Positions 1 to 11,374 of a stretch of DNA of 64,000 nt are shown here, piece by piece. This DNA is from Gnetum montanum. Its lineage: Eukaryota; Streptophyta; Gnetopsida; Gnetales; Gnetaceae. Where the stretch lies: assembly GCA_015680685.1 (NCBI GenBank), contig MNCI01015984.1:724013-788012 (forward strand), written 5' to 3'. Position 1 is the stretch's first letter, and each line of letters begins with the position of its first letter. The position numbers were made by a program, and so were the translations under genes. The notes below the pieces were generated by a model that did not search any database, was not told the origin of the DNA, and saw only the letters and a list, made by a program, of their open reading frames with translations.

Positions 1-262
1 TGGTATCAGTTTTAAGTCATGATCCAGGACTGTTCTGTGGTATCAGTTTTAAGTCATGATGCCAAGACTATTCTGTGGTATCAGTTTTAAGTCATGATCC
101 AGGACTATTCTGTGGTATTATTTTTAAGTCATGATGCTAGGACTATTCTGTGGTATCAGTTTTAAGTCATGATCTAGGACTTTTCTGTGGTATCAATTTT
201 AAGTCATGGTCCAGGACTGTTCTGTGGTATCAGTTTTAAGTCATGATCTAGGACTGTCTGTG
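1..262 (+). repeat. 37-38 bp tandem array of AGTTTTA hairpin repeats (element A)
   Basis: Seven consecutive units of 37-38 bp, each starting TGGTATCAGTTTTAAGTC and ending GGACTGTTCTG, run from the first base; an eighth divergent half-unit (TAGTC, 6-base loop, GACTA) follows. Each unit contains an AGTC...GACT dyad. The array is cut by the window edge. It lies downstream, in element sense, of the gag-pro end of element A, in the same relative place as the copies near 26.8 kb in element B. Arrays of this kind are known from Tat/Ogre elements, usually in the 3' untranslated region. Confidence 0.85.
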
Positions 263-439
263 CTAGTTTATAGTCATAGCGGACTAATGCTTACCTTGCT
301 TGTGTAAAGTGTGATGTTGCATGCATGGTTATGCTACGTGCCTGCGAGATCTTGCAAAAAAATTAACTAGGAAGAAAACAACATCAAGTGACACCTGCCG
401 TACATAGAGTTAGAATGTAGGAATGAAAGAAAAGCAATG

Positions 440-965
440 CAAAAAATGATAGTTTTAAGCCATTCTGGACCGTAAGCTAGTTTAAGGCCTTTTTGGGCCA
501 TGTATTTTTGTAGTTTTATGTTTTTTTTTTTTTTGTTTTTCTTTGTTTTCTAGAGTATATGTGTGCAACTAAACGTAACATAAATTTCTAAAGTGTAAAG
601 CAAGATGTAAGGTAAATACTTGGAAAAAAAAGCAACGACCATGCAAGAATCTAAATCGTAAGTTGTAACTTGTAAGCAAAAATTCAATGTAAGATGACGG
701 GAGTTTGTAAATATGTAATTTGTTGGCTCTAGTGTAAAGCTATATTAGGCTTGGTACATCAGTTTAGAGTCTTGATGGACTGTTGCATCTGTTGTTAAAG
801 AAAGGATTACCAGTTTTATACCATAGTGGGCCAAAGATAATAACGTTTTCAAGAAGTTTTAAATGGAACTGGCCATTTCTGACCGTGGTTAGTTTAATGT
901 CATTGCGGACGTTTGCTGGTTGTTTTAACGTCATACCGGACGTGTCGTAGTTTAACGTCATTTCA
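440..965 (+). repeat. dispersed single copies of the AGTTTTA hairpin repeat
   Basis: At least six scattered copies of the motif found at 1-262 occur here (about 450, 475, 760, 812, 885, 915 and 945). They share the AGTTTTA lead but vary in the dyad: GGCC/GGCC near 480, AGTC/GACT near 768, ACGTC/GACGT near 920. The DNA between them is A/T-rich with a poly-T run near 520. No coding sequence is visible. By position this is the beginning of the region between pro and RT of element A. Confidence 0.6.
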
Positions 966-985
966 GACAGTTCATCTCATTCGTT

Positions 986-3900
986 CTAGCTGTTGAGTTG
1001 CCTCTTGATCTTTTGTAGCTTAACATGTGGAGTTGGGTATATGGGTATGATCTTATATTCACCTTCCCCTTCATCGGTGATATCAAAGGGTAGTTCTGAC
1101 CAAGAAACATCAGCAGGAATGGCTCCTATGTCTGTGTCTTCTTGTGTTTCTTTAGTGCTAGTTGGATTGTGAGTCAACGTTGGGTTCACGTTCTGATATA
1201 TGTTCATGGTTTATTGTTTAGGCTTAACGAACTCAATTTCTGACCCTTGACCTACCTCAAGGTATGAGGAAATGATCGATGGTGTTGTATCCCCATGTAT
1301 GATGATCTCACCACCCTGGTAAGGTAGATGTATCTCCTGATGGATTGGTGAAGATACAGTTTTAAGTTGAGCTAGCTAAGGATGTCCTAGGATCAGATTA
1401 AACCCTGACATTTCATCAACTACTATGAATTCAGCTGATGTAGGGAATTGGTCTCCGGCTATGAAATCTAAGGTAACCATGCCCTTTCCTCCCACACGGG
1501 AACCACTGAAAGATCTCAAGAAAAAGGTTGTTGTGGGTTGTACTTGTTCAATGAGTCCCAATTTTTCGATGATGGAAAAAGGTATTACATTTGTTGCTGC
1601 ACCATCATCGACATGCACCCTATGTATTTTGAAATGATCAACTTGTATTGTTACGAACATAGGGGCCGTGGTGATTTCCCCTATTTTCTCATCTAGCTTA
1701 ATGTCCTTAATGCGAAACTCTAAGGATGCGGTCTTTGATTCTTGAAGTTGTGGGGATAATACTGCATAAATGGATGGTTCGTCTGCAGGAAGATCCTCAC
1801 TAACAGGAATTGAAGTTAGCATCCGTACGAGAGCCTCTTGATGTACTGGTGAAGTCATTACTAGGTCATACAAACTTAAAGAAGTATTCTTTTGTTTTAA
1901 GGCTTGTGTGACCTGGGTCAACACATTTGCTAGGTCTTTACCGTTTGGGACATTCTTATCCGTAGAGATTTGGTCCATTTGACCTAGCATTCGTATTTCT
2001 CGTGGAGGGGTTTTTACGTTAGTAGCTAAGAATGCTGGGTTTGGAATATGACTTGTGACTTCATCTTTGTTTTGGTGACTTGTACTAGGCTCATTAACGG
2101 ATGAACTCATGGGAACAGTGCTTAGCAGTGTAGGCTTTGGTAGTCTTAATTTGTGTCCATGGTTTTCTCTCTCCATGCACTCTCTTTTTTCTCTTTCTAA
2201 GCACTCTCTTATTAGCCTATCGGCAAGACGTTCTTGCAAAGGTCGTCGAGAAGTGGAGGTGGGTTATGTGCCAGGGTGTTTTGGCACCTGGACCACAAAG
2301 GGAATGGGTCGGTTTTCAGATGGTATGTTTGTTGTGGTAGCAACCGAAGGAGGTATGCGAATGATGAATGGTTTTGATTGTGTGGGGGATGTGTGCATGG
2401 TAGAAGGGGTTTGAGGATATATTGGGGTAGGTGTGTTTTCTGAATGCCCACGAATCACAAAAGGCTTTCGAGGAACGTCTTGTTTGTTTTCCATATGGAT
2501 AGTATTAATCACATATGGAGCATCGTTGGTTTTGGTATTGAGAGGATCTTTGTAGACCCCCATGGATTGGTTTTGAGGCCTTATCAGGTTTGTCTCATCG
2601 AACACTACTTCGCCCCCATCTATCATGCGTTGTATGTCTTGTTTCAACGCAAAGCAGTAATCAGTCCCATGACCACACCGTTAATGATATTCACAAAACC
2701 TATCCAACCTAAAGCCTTTTGGAATGGAAGGTTCATTGGCTGTTGCTAAGGCTGGATTTTTGGCCAATTTGCAAAAGCGATCATGTCTTTGTGAGGTCGC
2801 AAGAGACATTTGTTTGTGTTGAATCAGCCCAACCTTTAGAAGTTGATCAAGCAGTTGTGAAGGTTTCATGGGCAATGATGTGTATTGAGCAGGGTCTTTC
2901 CTTTCAAAGGTACGACCATGACCTGTGTTGTTGTTTCTATTTGAGGAACTTTCAGGTGTATGAGTGGGTGCTGTTCTTTCATAGTTGTTTGGGATGGCGG
3001 GTTGTTTTCCCTCAGCCACTGCTGCTACCGTTGTTTTGGATTTATCTTTCCTCGTATGTTGGCTCCTAAAAGCTGAGTAGGCTGGGTCATTACTTGTTTG
3101 TGCTGCTTCTTCTATGTCTTTGATTTGTACGAATGCTTGGTTCAATGTGCGGGCTTTTAGGAAGTAAAGTTTTGACTTAATAAAGTCATTCACGGTTGAC
3201 TTAAGGATAGTGAATAAATATGTTTCGGGGATAAGTTCGTGAAGTTCGTTTAAGGCTGCACTCCACCTTTGAATAAATTTCTACGCTGGCTCTAATGGCG
3301 CTTGTTTAATTTGAATCAAGCTATCTAATGTGGCTTTAGGTTTCAGATTGTATTTGAAACGGGTGACAAATTGATGCAACAAACTTTGTAAAGAAGATAT
3401 GGAGCTACGAGGTAAAGATCGGTACCAGTCTAAGGCTTTTCCGGTTAAGGACATTGCAAACACTCGCAAAATTACATGGGGCCATGCTTGAAGTAAAAGG
3501 CTTTCAGTTCTAAATGTTACTAGGTCGGCATTTGGGTTCCCTTCTCCATTGTACTTGGTCAGTTGAGGTAATGAGACTCCTTTTGGCAAGGTTAAGGGTG
3601 GAACTGAGGGGTCAATTGGGTCATTTTGATAGAAATCTAGTACCTTAACTTCCTTATTGTTGAAAGTTTTAAGGCGTTTTAACTCTTCTGCCAACGAGTG
3701 CATCATCTTTTGTGTGTCTGCCCATTCTTGGGCGGTAGGCAATCTGGTGGATTGAGTGGATTGTAGATGATAATGGTTTAATTGTTGCATTGTTTGTGGA
3801 AAGGCAGATTGTTGGGCTAACATTTGTTGTGGTGGGATGGTATTCGGGATTAAGACCATCGGTGGAGCCCACTGCCTAGCTACTGGTTGTGAAGTAACAC

Positions 3901-4561
3901 CATGAACATGTTGGGTTGGAGTAATCAATGGTGCTCCATGGATTTGTACCTAAGGTATGTAATGGGTGGATGTGGAAGTTGGTATGACAGATGGAATTCC
4001 AATTACTTGAGGTTAGAAGATTGACCCTGCGTTGGTTTGGAGGAGTTGTTGGGACTGCACTGGTGGAGGAATGATGGAAGTGGACGCATTAGAGTGAATG
4101 TTATTGAGCATGGAGAAGATAGGAATGGAATGGGGAATAGGTGCTCGAGTGTTTGCAGATGAAGAAGGAAACACAGTTTCTTCCAGGAAAGGATGGGATA
4201 ATGGGTTTGTGTGGGCATGGGGGCTAACGGTATGGTATGATTCTCCATGTTCGGATTGGGCTGCAAAGTCATCTTCTTCTTCTTGAGGCTTTATGGGAGG
4301 TAGTTGTAAGGCTTGACTTCTAGCCATAAAAAGCTGGGATATGAGTTTATGATGGTGTTCAGACAACGGGATTATATCAAAGTGGATAAATTCGTAGTCT
4401 CGTTTCGCTTCCCTTTCCACATGATCGATAGGCAATTTGGCTTGGATTTTTACACAAATGAAGTTATATTGTTCAGGGCTTAGTGTGGCTCGCTTTGGTT
4501 GGATTGTGGTATCAAATGTGTTAGACATTGATGTAGAATGCTGATCTGGATTCATATTCAC
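986..4561 (-). pseudogene. Element A gag-pro polyprotein (Tat/Ogre-lineage Ty3 retrotransposon), decayed
   Basis: One frame runs from ATG 4561 to a stop at 986, broken by several in-frame stops but with no net frameshift among its parts. In order: an N-terminal gag segment (SPEQYNFICVKIQAK), an S/P/Q-rich linker, the retrotransposon gag core at about 3590-3281 (LTKYNGEGNPNADLVTFRT, then ALDWYRSLP), a zinc-knuckle-like FCEYH..CGHGTDYC region near 2700-2640, and an aspartic protease near 1680-1380 (VHVDDGAATNVIP, ending GFNLILG). The protease has DDG where DTG or DSG is usual; element B has DDG too, so this looks like a family trait. Element B carries the closest homologue in the window. Stops such as the TAG after NLILGHP fit G-to-A decay of TGG. 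The copy is unlikely to be functional. Confidence 0.85.
1018..1028 (-). promoter_or_regulatory. candidate 5' splice site at end of gag-pro, element A
   Basis: On the - strand the codon CAT is followed by GTTAAG with GT at 1024-1023, phase 0. In the alignment of protein ends this matches the site in element B where AAC is followed by GTAAAG (27162). In both copies the gag-pro frame stops a few codons later. It is proposed as the donor of the pro-RT intron known from Ogre elements. The evidence is position, phase and partial consensus only. Confidence 0.4.
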
Positions 4562-4850
4562 AAATTAGGTTGTGAACGTTGCTATTTGTAGAAAATGGCT
4601 AACTTTGAAAATGAAAAAAAAAATAAAAAAAAATAAAAAAAAAAAGACTAAATCTGCCGGTAGTAGGAAAATGGATGTGTAAAAATGAAAGAAAAAAAAT
4701 GCTAAGTGTGAAAATTGCTAAAAATGAACAACTCTAGCACTACACTCGCTACGCTGGAGCTTGCTATGCTCTGAAAACTTGTTATGCTCTCTAGAACATC
4801 CAGAGTTTTGACTAAGTGCTAATAAAAAATGTAGACAGAAATGGTTCATA
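4562..4850 (-). other. 5' leader of element A
   Basis: About 290 bases between the primer-binding site and the gag ATG. They hold an A-rich tract (4614-4650 on the + strand) and short repeats of a GCTACGCTGG/GCTATGCTCT kind near 4745-4790. No open reading frame or conserved motif is seen. Confidence 0.5.
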
Positions 4851-4867
4851 CCCTCCTTCTAGCGCCA
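4851..4867 (-). other. primer-binding site of element A
   Basis: On the - strand TGGCGCTAGAAGGAGGG starts 5 nt after the LTR end. It begins with the TGG that pairs with a tRNA CCA end. The corresponding site of element B at 31154 differs at only one or two bases. The tRNA species is not assigned here. Confidence 0.75.
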
Positions 4868-4872
4868 AAAAT

Positions 4873-6300
4873 TGTACTGTCCTAAATCGTCGGTGTAAGG
4901 CTGGAAGGGAAACAGACACCGAGAGATTGTCGAGCAGCCACTGCTGACCCTGCCTTCGCCCGAGGGCAAGCTAGAAAAATAAACGAAGGCAAAGTGCCTT
5001 GGATGGTCTGCACGCAAATCAACCAAGGACTTCCCTGAGCGTAAGCTACGGCTAGTGCTGAGGTTATTGTAAATGGGATGTAAACGGAATGCAAACGACG
5101 ATACGAAATGTAAATAAAGCGTACTGAATTATGAATAAAGCATAAACAAAGTTATATTTGTAAAGCATAAACAGAACTAAACAATGTAAATGAGAGGCAA
5201 TAATGAAATTGTATTGTATTGTTCAAACAGGAATATGCATCGGTCAAAGGATAGTTGCACAAGTGTGGATGGTAAGTCAAACGCCTAGCCCTAGAATGAT
5301 ATGACACGATGATGCGACGATGAAATAGGATGAATGTGAGAAAAACTTGGAAGCCAACAATCAGATGTGCCGAGCGCCCAAGGATTGCAAGTTTTGTCCT
5401 TTTTCAGAATTGCCAATCTCTCCAATTTTTCAGAATTGCCAATCTCTCCAATTTTTGCCTCCCTCCATCTTCTTCTTTTTGCCTCCCCCAGTTTGTGTGA
5501 ATTGATAGGGTATTTATAGGGTTGGGCTAGGGTTTGGCTAGGGTTTTCAAGAATGGAATCAACGGTTGGGAGATGAGAGGAAAATAGATCTAGTGGCATG
5601 TGTCCCATGGATAGTTGGCACAAATTGGATGTGTGCTGGATATTTGCCTTCTTTGACCAGGTTCAATGTATTTTACAATTTGTGGGTCATTCAAGCTCAT
5701 GAAAATACAAACAAATTAGAAAGACAAGCCCTCAAGCAATAAAAAATTAGAAAGAAAATTTAGAAAGATTATTTCTGGCTCCAGCTCGCTTGAAAAATAT
5801 TATATTTTTTTGTGGTTTAGACCATGAGGGCTTGACATGCCCACAAATGGGGATTTATAATAAAATGTACAACAAAAGAAATTTGATTGCCCACCGTGAC
5901 CTGCAGTGTGACATGCAATGTGACCTCCAAAACTTGCAATTTTGAGTTGAAATTTGGAATTTTTGAAGGCTGGGATCCATAGTTATCAATAGTGGACCCT
6001 TACGACAACTTGCACCCTTGAAATCAAGTCATTTTGGCTCAGTTTTGGGGCTCTAAAAATTGGTGACGTTGATCCTTACGCTATGCAGTGTCTGAAAAAA
6101 GTAACCAAAGGGTACTTAGCCAAAACCAAATATTTTGAACCCGAAACTTTTGATTCTGGATGCTAGAAGTTGGTGTAGTCACTTGTGGGCCCCGAGGGGA
6201 CCTTGCCTGTTGAATCATGGGCCATCAGGGGCTGTTTCGGAGGCTTCCAAGTTTGGTCACGTTGTACTTATGTTGGGCAGCAGCATGACTTAGCTTTATT
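4873..6300 (-). mobile_element. 5' LTR of element A (outer boundary uncertain)
   Basis: The inner end is clear: on the - strand the LTR finishes ...GGACAGTACA and the PBS follows. A TATA box (CTATAAATAC on the - strand) lies at about 5511-5520, flanked by a pyrimidine/purine-biased leader. The terminal region (AATCGTCGGT near 4884) resembles AAACGTCGGT at the same place in element B. The outer end cannot be fixed because the partner LTR is outside the window; 6300 is estimated from the TATA-to-end distance in element B (about 790 bp). The LTR lies upstream of the HIBCH-like exons, so it is either in an intron of that gene or has displaced its 5' part. Confidence 0.6.
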
Positions 6301-6722
6301 CTTGTCTAAAAGTGCTAGGCCAAAATTAGTGGTGTTTTATTTACCACATGATCCCCTTAGTATACTGCCAGCAAATTTACCCTTTTGCAGGGTATTCATG
6401 CTCTTAAAGGCATAGGTATTACATAGCAACATATTGGTTAACAAACAAACAAATTACCTGTTAAGTTAGCACCTAATTGGTATTTGCTTTCCTACAGGTT
6501 TTAGATACACATATTTTGACAATCAACTAATTCTGATTTTTTCGTGAGGGATTGTAATAATAAACTTCTATTTTTGAGTTTGTCTCTTATACCAGATTAA
6601 ATGTTGTTTTTTAGATTTTCTCATTTTGTTGGGATGAGGCTAGGATAATGTGGTGATATATGACTTTTAGATTCATAACTCTAAATGTCTGATGATGTTT
6701 AATTCTCATGCCAACTTACCAG

Positions 6723-8247
6723 GAAAAGGAGAGCCAGCTGGGCGATAATACATGGGTGAAAGAAACACTGAAGACACTGCAGAGATCCTCTCCAGTAGGA
6801 TTGAAGATGACTTTTCAATCGGTAATACACCTCTGACTTTTAATTTATATAATCAAGAAGGCACATATACATTTGGCAGTTTCCTCCGTTTATGTTTGAT
6901 ACATGATTTCTAGGATTTTCCAGAAAAACCTCATCACACCAATCCTTTTATCAAAGTTACCTGTTATAATTGTTGGATGGACTTCTTATTTGCTTTGTTC
7001 GTGTTATGGTGGTTTAAATATTCAAAGACAATTTTAGCTGAAAATTTGAAGCAAATTAAAACCTCCATATCTTAGTTTAAAAGTTCAACGTCTTGTCACT
7101 TTGCCAGAACACATCATGCCCCATCAATTATAAAATATTGAAGACCACACAGCAAGAAGACCTGATCTATTAGGATCACTCCTAATTGGATCATCACAGA
7201 TACTGATACAGACCTCATATAAAAAAATCATTTACCTGTATGACGGTATTGTTATGTTACAAACCTGTTCCAGTCTATCACAGTTGTCATGATACTCATA
7301 TTCTCGTAGGGCGATAAGTCCATAGCATAGCCCTGTGAAGTTGAATGAAAGGACTTGCAAAGTGTCAACAGTCTTTTCACTGGATGTATAAATTGCCAGT
7401 TAACAATTTTACAAATATCTTGTACTTTATTGGGGTATTGGATACCAAATATTCTTTTGATAGCCACAGATTGCTGGCAGAACAGTTGTATCTCAGCCTT
7501 AACTTATTGGAATCAAACTTGTAACCTGCACAGATGAGCAGTTAGGTGATTAGATGTAAAAGAAGCTGGTTTATCAGTTATAAAAGGTTAATTCCTTATC
7601 TTTGTGGTCTTAATCCATCTTTGTTTATCTGTCTTGCCATTCAGATTCGACTTGGACGCAAACAGACCATAGCTGAATGCCTGAAGAAGGAATTTAGGCT
7701 AACAATAAATACATTGAGGCAGCTGGTATCTGGAGATTTTTATGAGGTAATCAGCTCTAATCTGATTCACATCTGAATGAATTTATGATCTGATTCATAA
7801 GCTGTTACCACGGAACATTATTGTGAACAATGATAATTCTATTTGGCTTGGCTGTGAAGGGAATACGAGCAATGATGATTGATAAGGATAATTCTCCCAA
7901 CGTATGTATTATCATTATGGAAATTTGTATCTGAAAGTCTTATTTGCAAACATCCAGTGTAGATTTTTCTGACATTTTACATGGGATACATGGCAGTGGA
8001 ACAATTCCTTGGATGAAGTTACTGAAAATAAAATTGATTTGCTCTTCAAACCATATCCAGAGGAATATGAGTTGCAACTTCCGACAGAAAGGTTGTTAAG
8101 GTGGATTAATAATATCTATCAGTGCAAAATAGAGTAAACTTCGAAATGTTGTTAAATTAGTTTCAATTCGCTCAGCATCAAACTATTTCCTGTTTCCTTT
8201 GCAGGTGGGAGGGGAAATATGAACATTCAGCCTACGTAAGAAAGTGA
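6723..8247 (+). CDS. 3-hydroxyisobutyryl-CoA hydrolase-like protein, C-terminal five exons (5' part not seen)
   Basis: Exons are 6723-6821, 7645-7746, 7860-7901, 7997-8091 and 8205-8247 (TGA). They give 126 residues in one frame with GT-AG introns of 823, 113, 95 and 113 nt; the first three junctions are phase 0 and the last splits an AGG codon. Landmarks of the crotonase-fold HIBCH C-terminus are visible: SSPVGLKMTF, then QTIAECLKKEFRLT, then DFYEGIRAMMIDKDNSPNW, then VTENKIDLLFKP. HIBCH hydrolyses 3-hydroxyisobutyryl-CoA in mitochondrial valine breakdown; plants have several HIBCH-like paralogues, one linked to the mitochondrial ribosome, and the fragment cannot tell them apart. The N-terminal targeting sequence and catalytic core were not found in 5.8-6.7 kb. 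They may lie beyond element A or be lost. The exons themselves show no stop or frameshift. Confidence 0.85.
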
Positions 8248-8280
8248 ACAGCGTACTAACAATGTCTAAGAACGTCGCAT

Positions 8281-8286
8281 AATAAA
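8281..8286 (+). terminator. poly(A) signal of the HIBCH-like gene
   Basis: A canonical AATAAA lies 33 nt downstream of the TGA at 8245-8247 and is followed by T-rich sequence. Confidence 0.5.
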
Positions 8287-8287
8287 G

Positions 8288-10254
8288 AATTTTCTGGCCA
8301 CATCACCCTCTAAAACTTTTCATCTCATGTGCTACCATTGATTGGTAATTACTTTCTATTTCCCATTACAATTCAGCTGATGACATGTCTTACTTTGTCA
8401 TGGGATAATATATGTAAATGGTCTGAGGATTTAATGTCACCACTTTCTTTGATAATGTTTCATGGATCTGAGCTCAGCATTTCATTTCAGAAATGTATTG
8501 GCAATGTGTTGATATTGGTTATTTATTGGAAAGAGATTATAAAATATCACTGCCACATAAGAACATTTGGTTGGTTGAGATGCTTCGGATCATTGTAACG
8601 TTACCACAATAATCAGCTCAAATTAAAGTGAAGTTTTAAATTTTCAGATTATTAAAAAATTAAAAAGCAAAACATGAATATTTATTGGTTATTCATAGAT
8701 GAACAAAGGATGCTAGAGAATTTATGCCATCAGATTTGGTTTGTAATATATAAAAGTGGAATGGATGTGCAGGGAGTTGAATCTGAAATAATTGAAACAC
8801 AGGTACACCCCAAAGATTTATAGAAGTTTATAACTCAGTGTTACCTAGTAGAATCAAATCGATGAACTAGGGTTACTAGGCCATGACTTGAATCAATAAG
8901 TTAACACTTCATTGTTAAAAGTGGAATGGATGTGACCTACTATTTTATAAGATAATACTTAGTGACAATGAAGTGCAAGTATAGTGGTAAGATTGACTTG
9001 GAAACTCCAAGTTATGGATTCAATTTTAGTAAGCAATGCTGAGTTGTAAAGCGCTAATTTCACTATATATGCTGTTGGGTAGATAATTTTTTTGAAAGTT
9101 TCTTGTTCTATGGATATTTGGAAGCTCCACATTATGGATTCAATTTTATTGGGCAAAGCTAAGTTGTAAAGTGCTAGTTTGACTTTTTATGCCTTTGGGG
9201 TAGATATTTTTTAAAAACGGTTGTGTTCTAATGATAACTCTAAGTTATCAATTTGATTTTAATTAGACTAATAGATTCTTTGGATCTATTTGACCACCTT
9301 CAAAATTCCATTTACTGATGTATCAAAACTATGACTTGGCTTATTAAGCCAAGACTCTTACCACCAAGCTAACACCCCATTGTTAGATATTTTGTTAGAA
9401 TATAACATTACCCAAGTGTGATCCAAATTGGCAATCTTTTGTCCAAGAAGACAATGACTTGAGCCACCTATCATTGGCCAATGATATATAGCCAATATGA
9501 TACATTGAAAAAACTATGTAGGAATACACCAATGCCTTATGTGTAACTTGAACTAGCAATCTCTTGCCTCCAAACTAGTGATAGGTGGCTTAAGTGGTTA
9601 GCTCATTGTCTTCTTAAGTAAGAGATTGTAGATTTGAATCATGCTTGAGGCATTGTTATATTCTTTTATAATTCTTCAAAATTATTATGTTGGCTATATT
9701 GCTTGGGGTGTACTTTTTTAAGTCTTGAAAATTGGAAATTTTTATTATGTATAAAAAATCACACAGGATTTTTATTATGAGAACACCTCAACATACATAG
9801 TCGTAAGTAAATATAACAAAGTTGTGAGTGTGACTAAAATTGGTGCCTCATGTCTTGGGGTGTGCTTATAGTTATTCTTTGAGGGTTTGACACTCGAACC
9901 TCTTACTTACAAATTCTTGAAAAGAGAAGGGTCATCACCCAAAGCCATGGTGCTTACAAATCCTTGCTAGGTAATGATAAAATTATGCAAAAAATAATAT
10001 ATACACATGAATACATGACAATTTTTTCAAGTAAGGGGATTTGTCATGAAACAAATTGATTTTAGCCAAGAGGCCAATTGCTAATTGTAAATCAGTAACA
10101 CTAAATAACCAACACATAGCTATAAAGAAATATAACAAAGTTGCAAGTGTAACTAGAACTAGCAACCTCATGTTTTAGGGTGTACTTATGGTCATTTTTA
10201 AGGATTTGACACCTGAACCTCTTGCTTACAAATCCTTACAAGGTAATGATAAAA
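8288..10254. repeat. intergenic DNA with tRNA-related SINE-like remnants and a local direct repeat
   Basis: No gene is seen. Several remnants look tRNA-derived. At 9391-9331 (- strand) TTAGCTTGGTGGTAAGAGT matches a pol III A box. At 8985-9060 (+) AGTATAGTGGTAAGA is followed by a degenerate B box GATTCAATTTT, and the second half is repeated at 9117-9205. At 9583-9660 (+) GGTGGCTTAAGTGGTTAGC and AGATTTGAATC occur, with an inverted relative at about 9490-9425. A different segment (TAACAAAGTTG ... TTTGACAC..GAACCTCTT ... GGTAATGATAAAATTATG) appears at about 9815-9990 and again at 10135-10259. Confidence 0.45.
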
Positions 10255-10259
10255 TTATG
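10255..10259 (+). other. target-site duplication TTATG, left copy (element D)
   Basis: TTATG immediately precedes the LTR end TGATGAGCGG. The identical 5 bp follow the other LTR at 41827-41831. Confidence 0.9.
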
Positions 10260-11130
10260 TGATGAGCGGCGAGGTGCCCCTACGCTCAACCATACCAGTC
10301 ACAAAGCGTTCCTGTGTGATCCAATCAAATTCTATGGACTTTATAGTTTCCAATGCACTAGTCTTCTAAGAAGTAAATCTTGCTCTAAGGTCATTTGTTG
10401 TCTTCCCAATTACACTTGTGAAGTACAAAAGTATGGTTAAGTGAAATTGAGGCTTATGATTTTTGTCATTTTATGTTTTATGTTTTTGGGTGCTTAAAAA
10501 GAGATCGAGTAATTTAACGACTAATCTAAATTAACTAATTAATTGGTCTTTAATTAATCTTAACATAAGCATTCGTTCCCACTTTTCATACATGTCCTAA
10601 ACCCACGTATCCATTGATGGGTTACCAAGTGCTACGCTATTGGGTGCACCAAGCAATAATGCTACTAAGATTACCAAGCAAATACATGGTATGTTTGAAG
10701 CAGTTGTACTTATGTATTTAATCTATCTAGCTTATCTTGCTCAATTAGCTTAATGATTGAAAAAATATTAAATAATTAACTGAAAATATTAAATGCATAA
10801 ATGAAACATTTAATCTATCCAAAATGTTGTAAGGTATATCACAAAGTTTGTCTTTATTGTCGCATACACTGTCATGCTCAGGCACAATAGTGCTCGAATA
10901 AATATCTGTGCACTCAATGACTCCTATTGTGGGCACTTAAGAAAAATATTTTAACTTTCGAATGGAGAAATTGCAAAAGCTTTGCTACTACTCAGAAAAC
11001 TAGATGCCATAAATGCGACCAGTGAGCACGTATTTATAGGCCAAGATAGACCCCTATGTCGATGGGGCTACATCGACGCAATAGACTACATCAACGAGGC
11101 CTAGTTGATGCAACAAGCCACGTTTCATCG
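10260..11130 (-). repeat. 3' LTR of element D
   Basis: On the - strand U3 holds GTTGATG/CATCGAC-type words, then CCTATAAATACG as TATA box at about 11029-11037 (+ coordinates). The opposite end has the family terminus (+ strand TGATGAGCGGCGAGGTGCCC). The inner end reads CGATGAAAC, one mutation from the TGATGAAAC of its partner. Confidence 0.88.
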
Positions 11131-11374
11131 TACCTCCATGACTGAATGAAAACTTGCCATCGAGTTCTTTACAAAATTGGGAAGGTATGGGATTATTGAT
11201 TGACTTTTGACATAACAAAACAAGATAAAATAAACATAACAAAATTGAGTGCCCAATGTACGAATCAACAAATTACAAAAAATTATGTATCCATGACATA
11301 AAATTGAACACCATGACATGATTCTTCAAAATTGAATAGCTCGTTCTTTGATGGTGTAAAGTTGGTGGAGAAGG

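Noticed and set aside
1-262. Regular 37-bp repeats looking like a CRISPR array
   Set aside because: No unique spacers of constant length, units are contiguous, and the context is a plant retrotransposon; it is a minisatellite.
2109-3069. + strand frames opposite gag-pro of element A
   Set aside because: Complementary to a clearly homologous gag-pro; no splice sites or domain signal like those of the antisense gene in element B.
6185-6415. 76-codon + strand frame upstream of the HIBCH-like exons as a possible further exon
   Set aside because: No similarity to the crotonase fold and no splice sites in matching phase.
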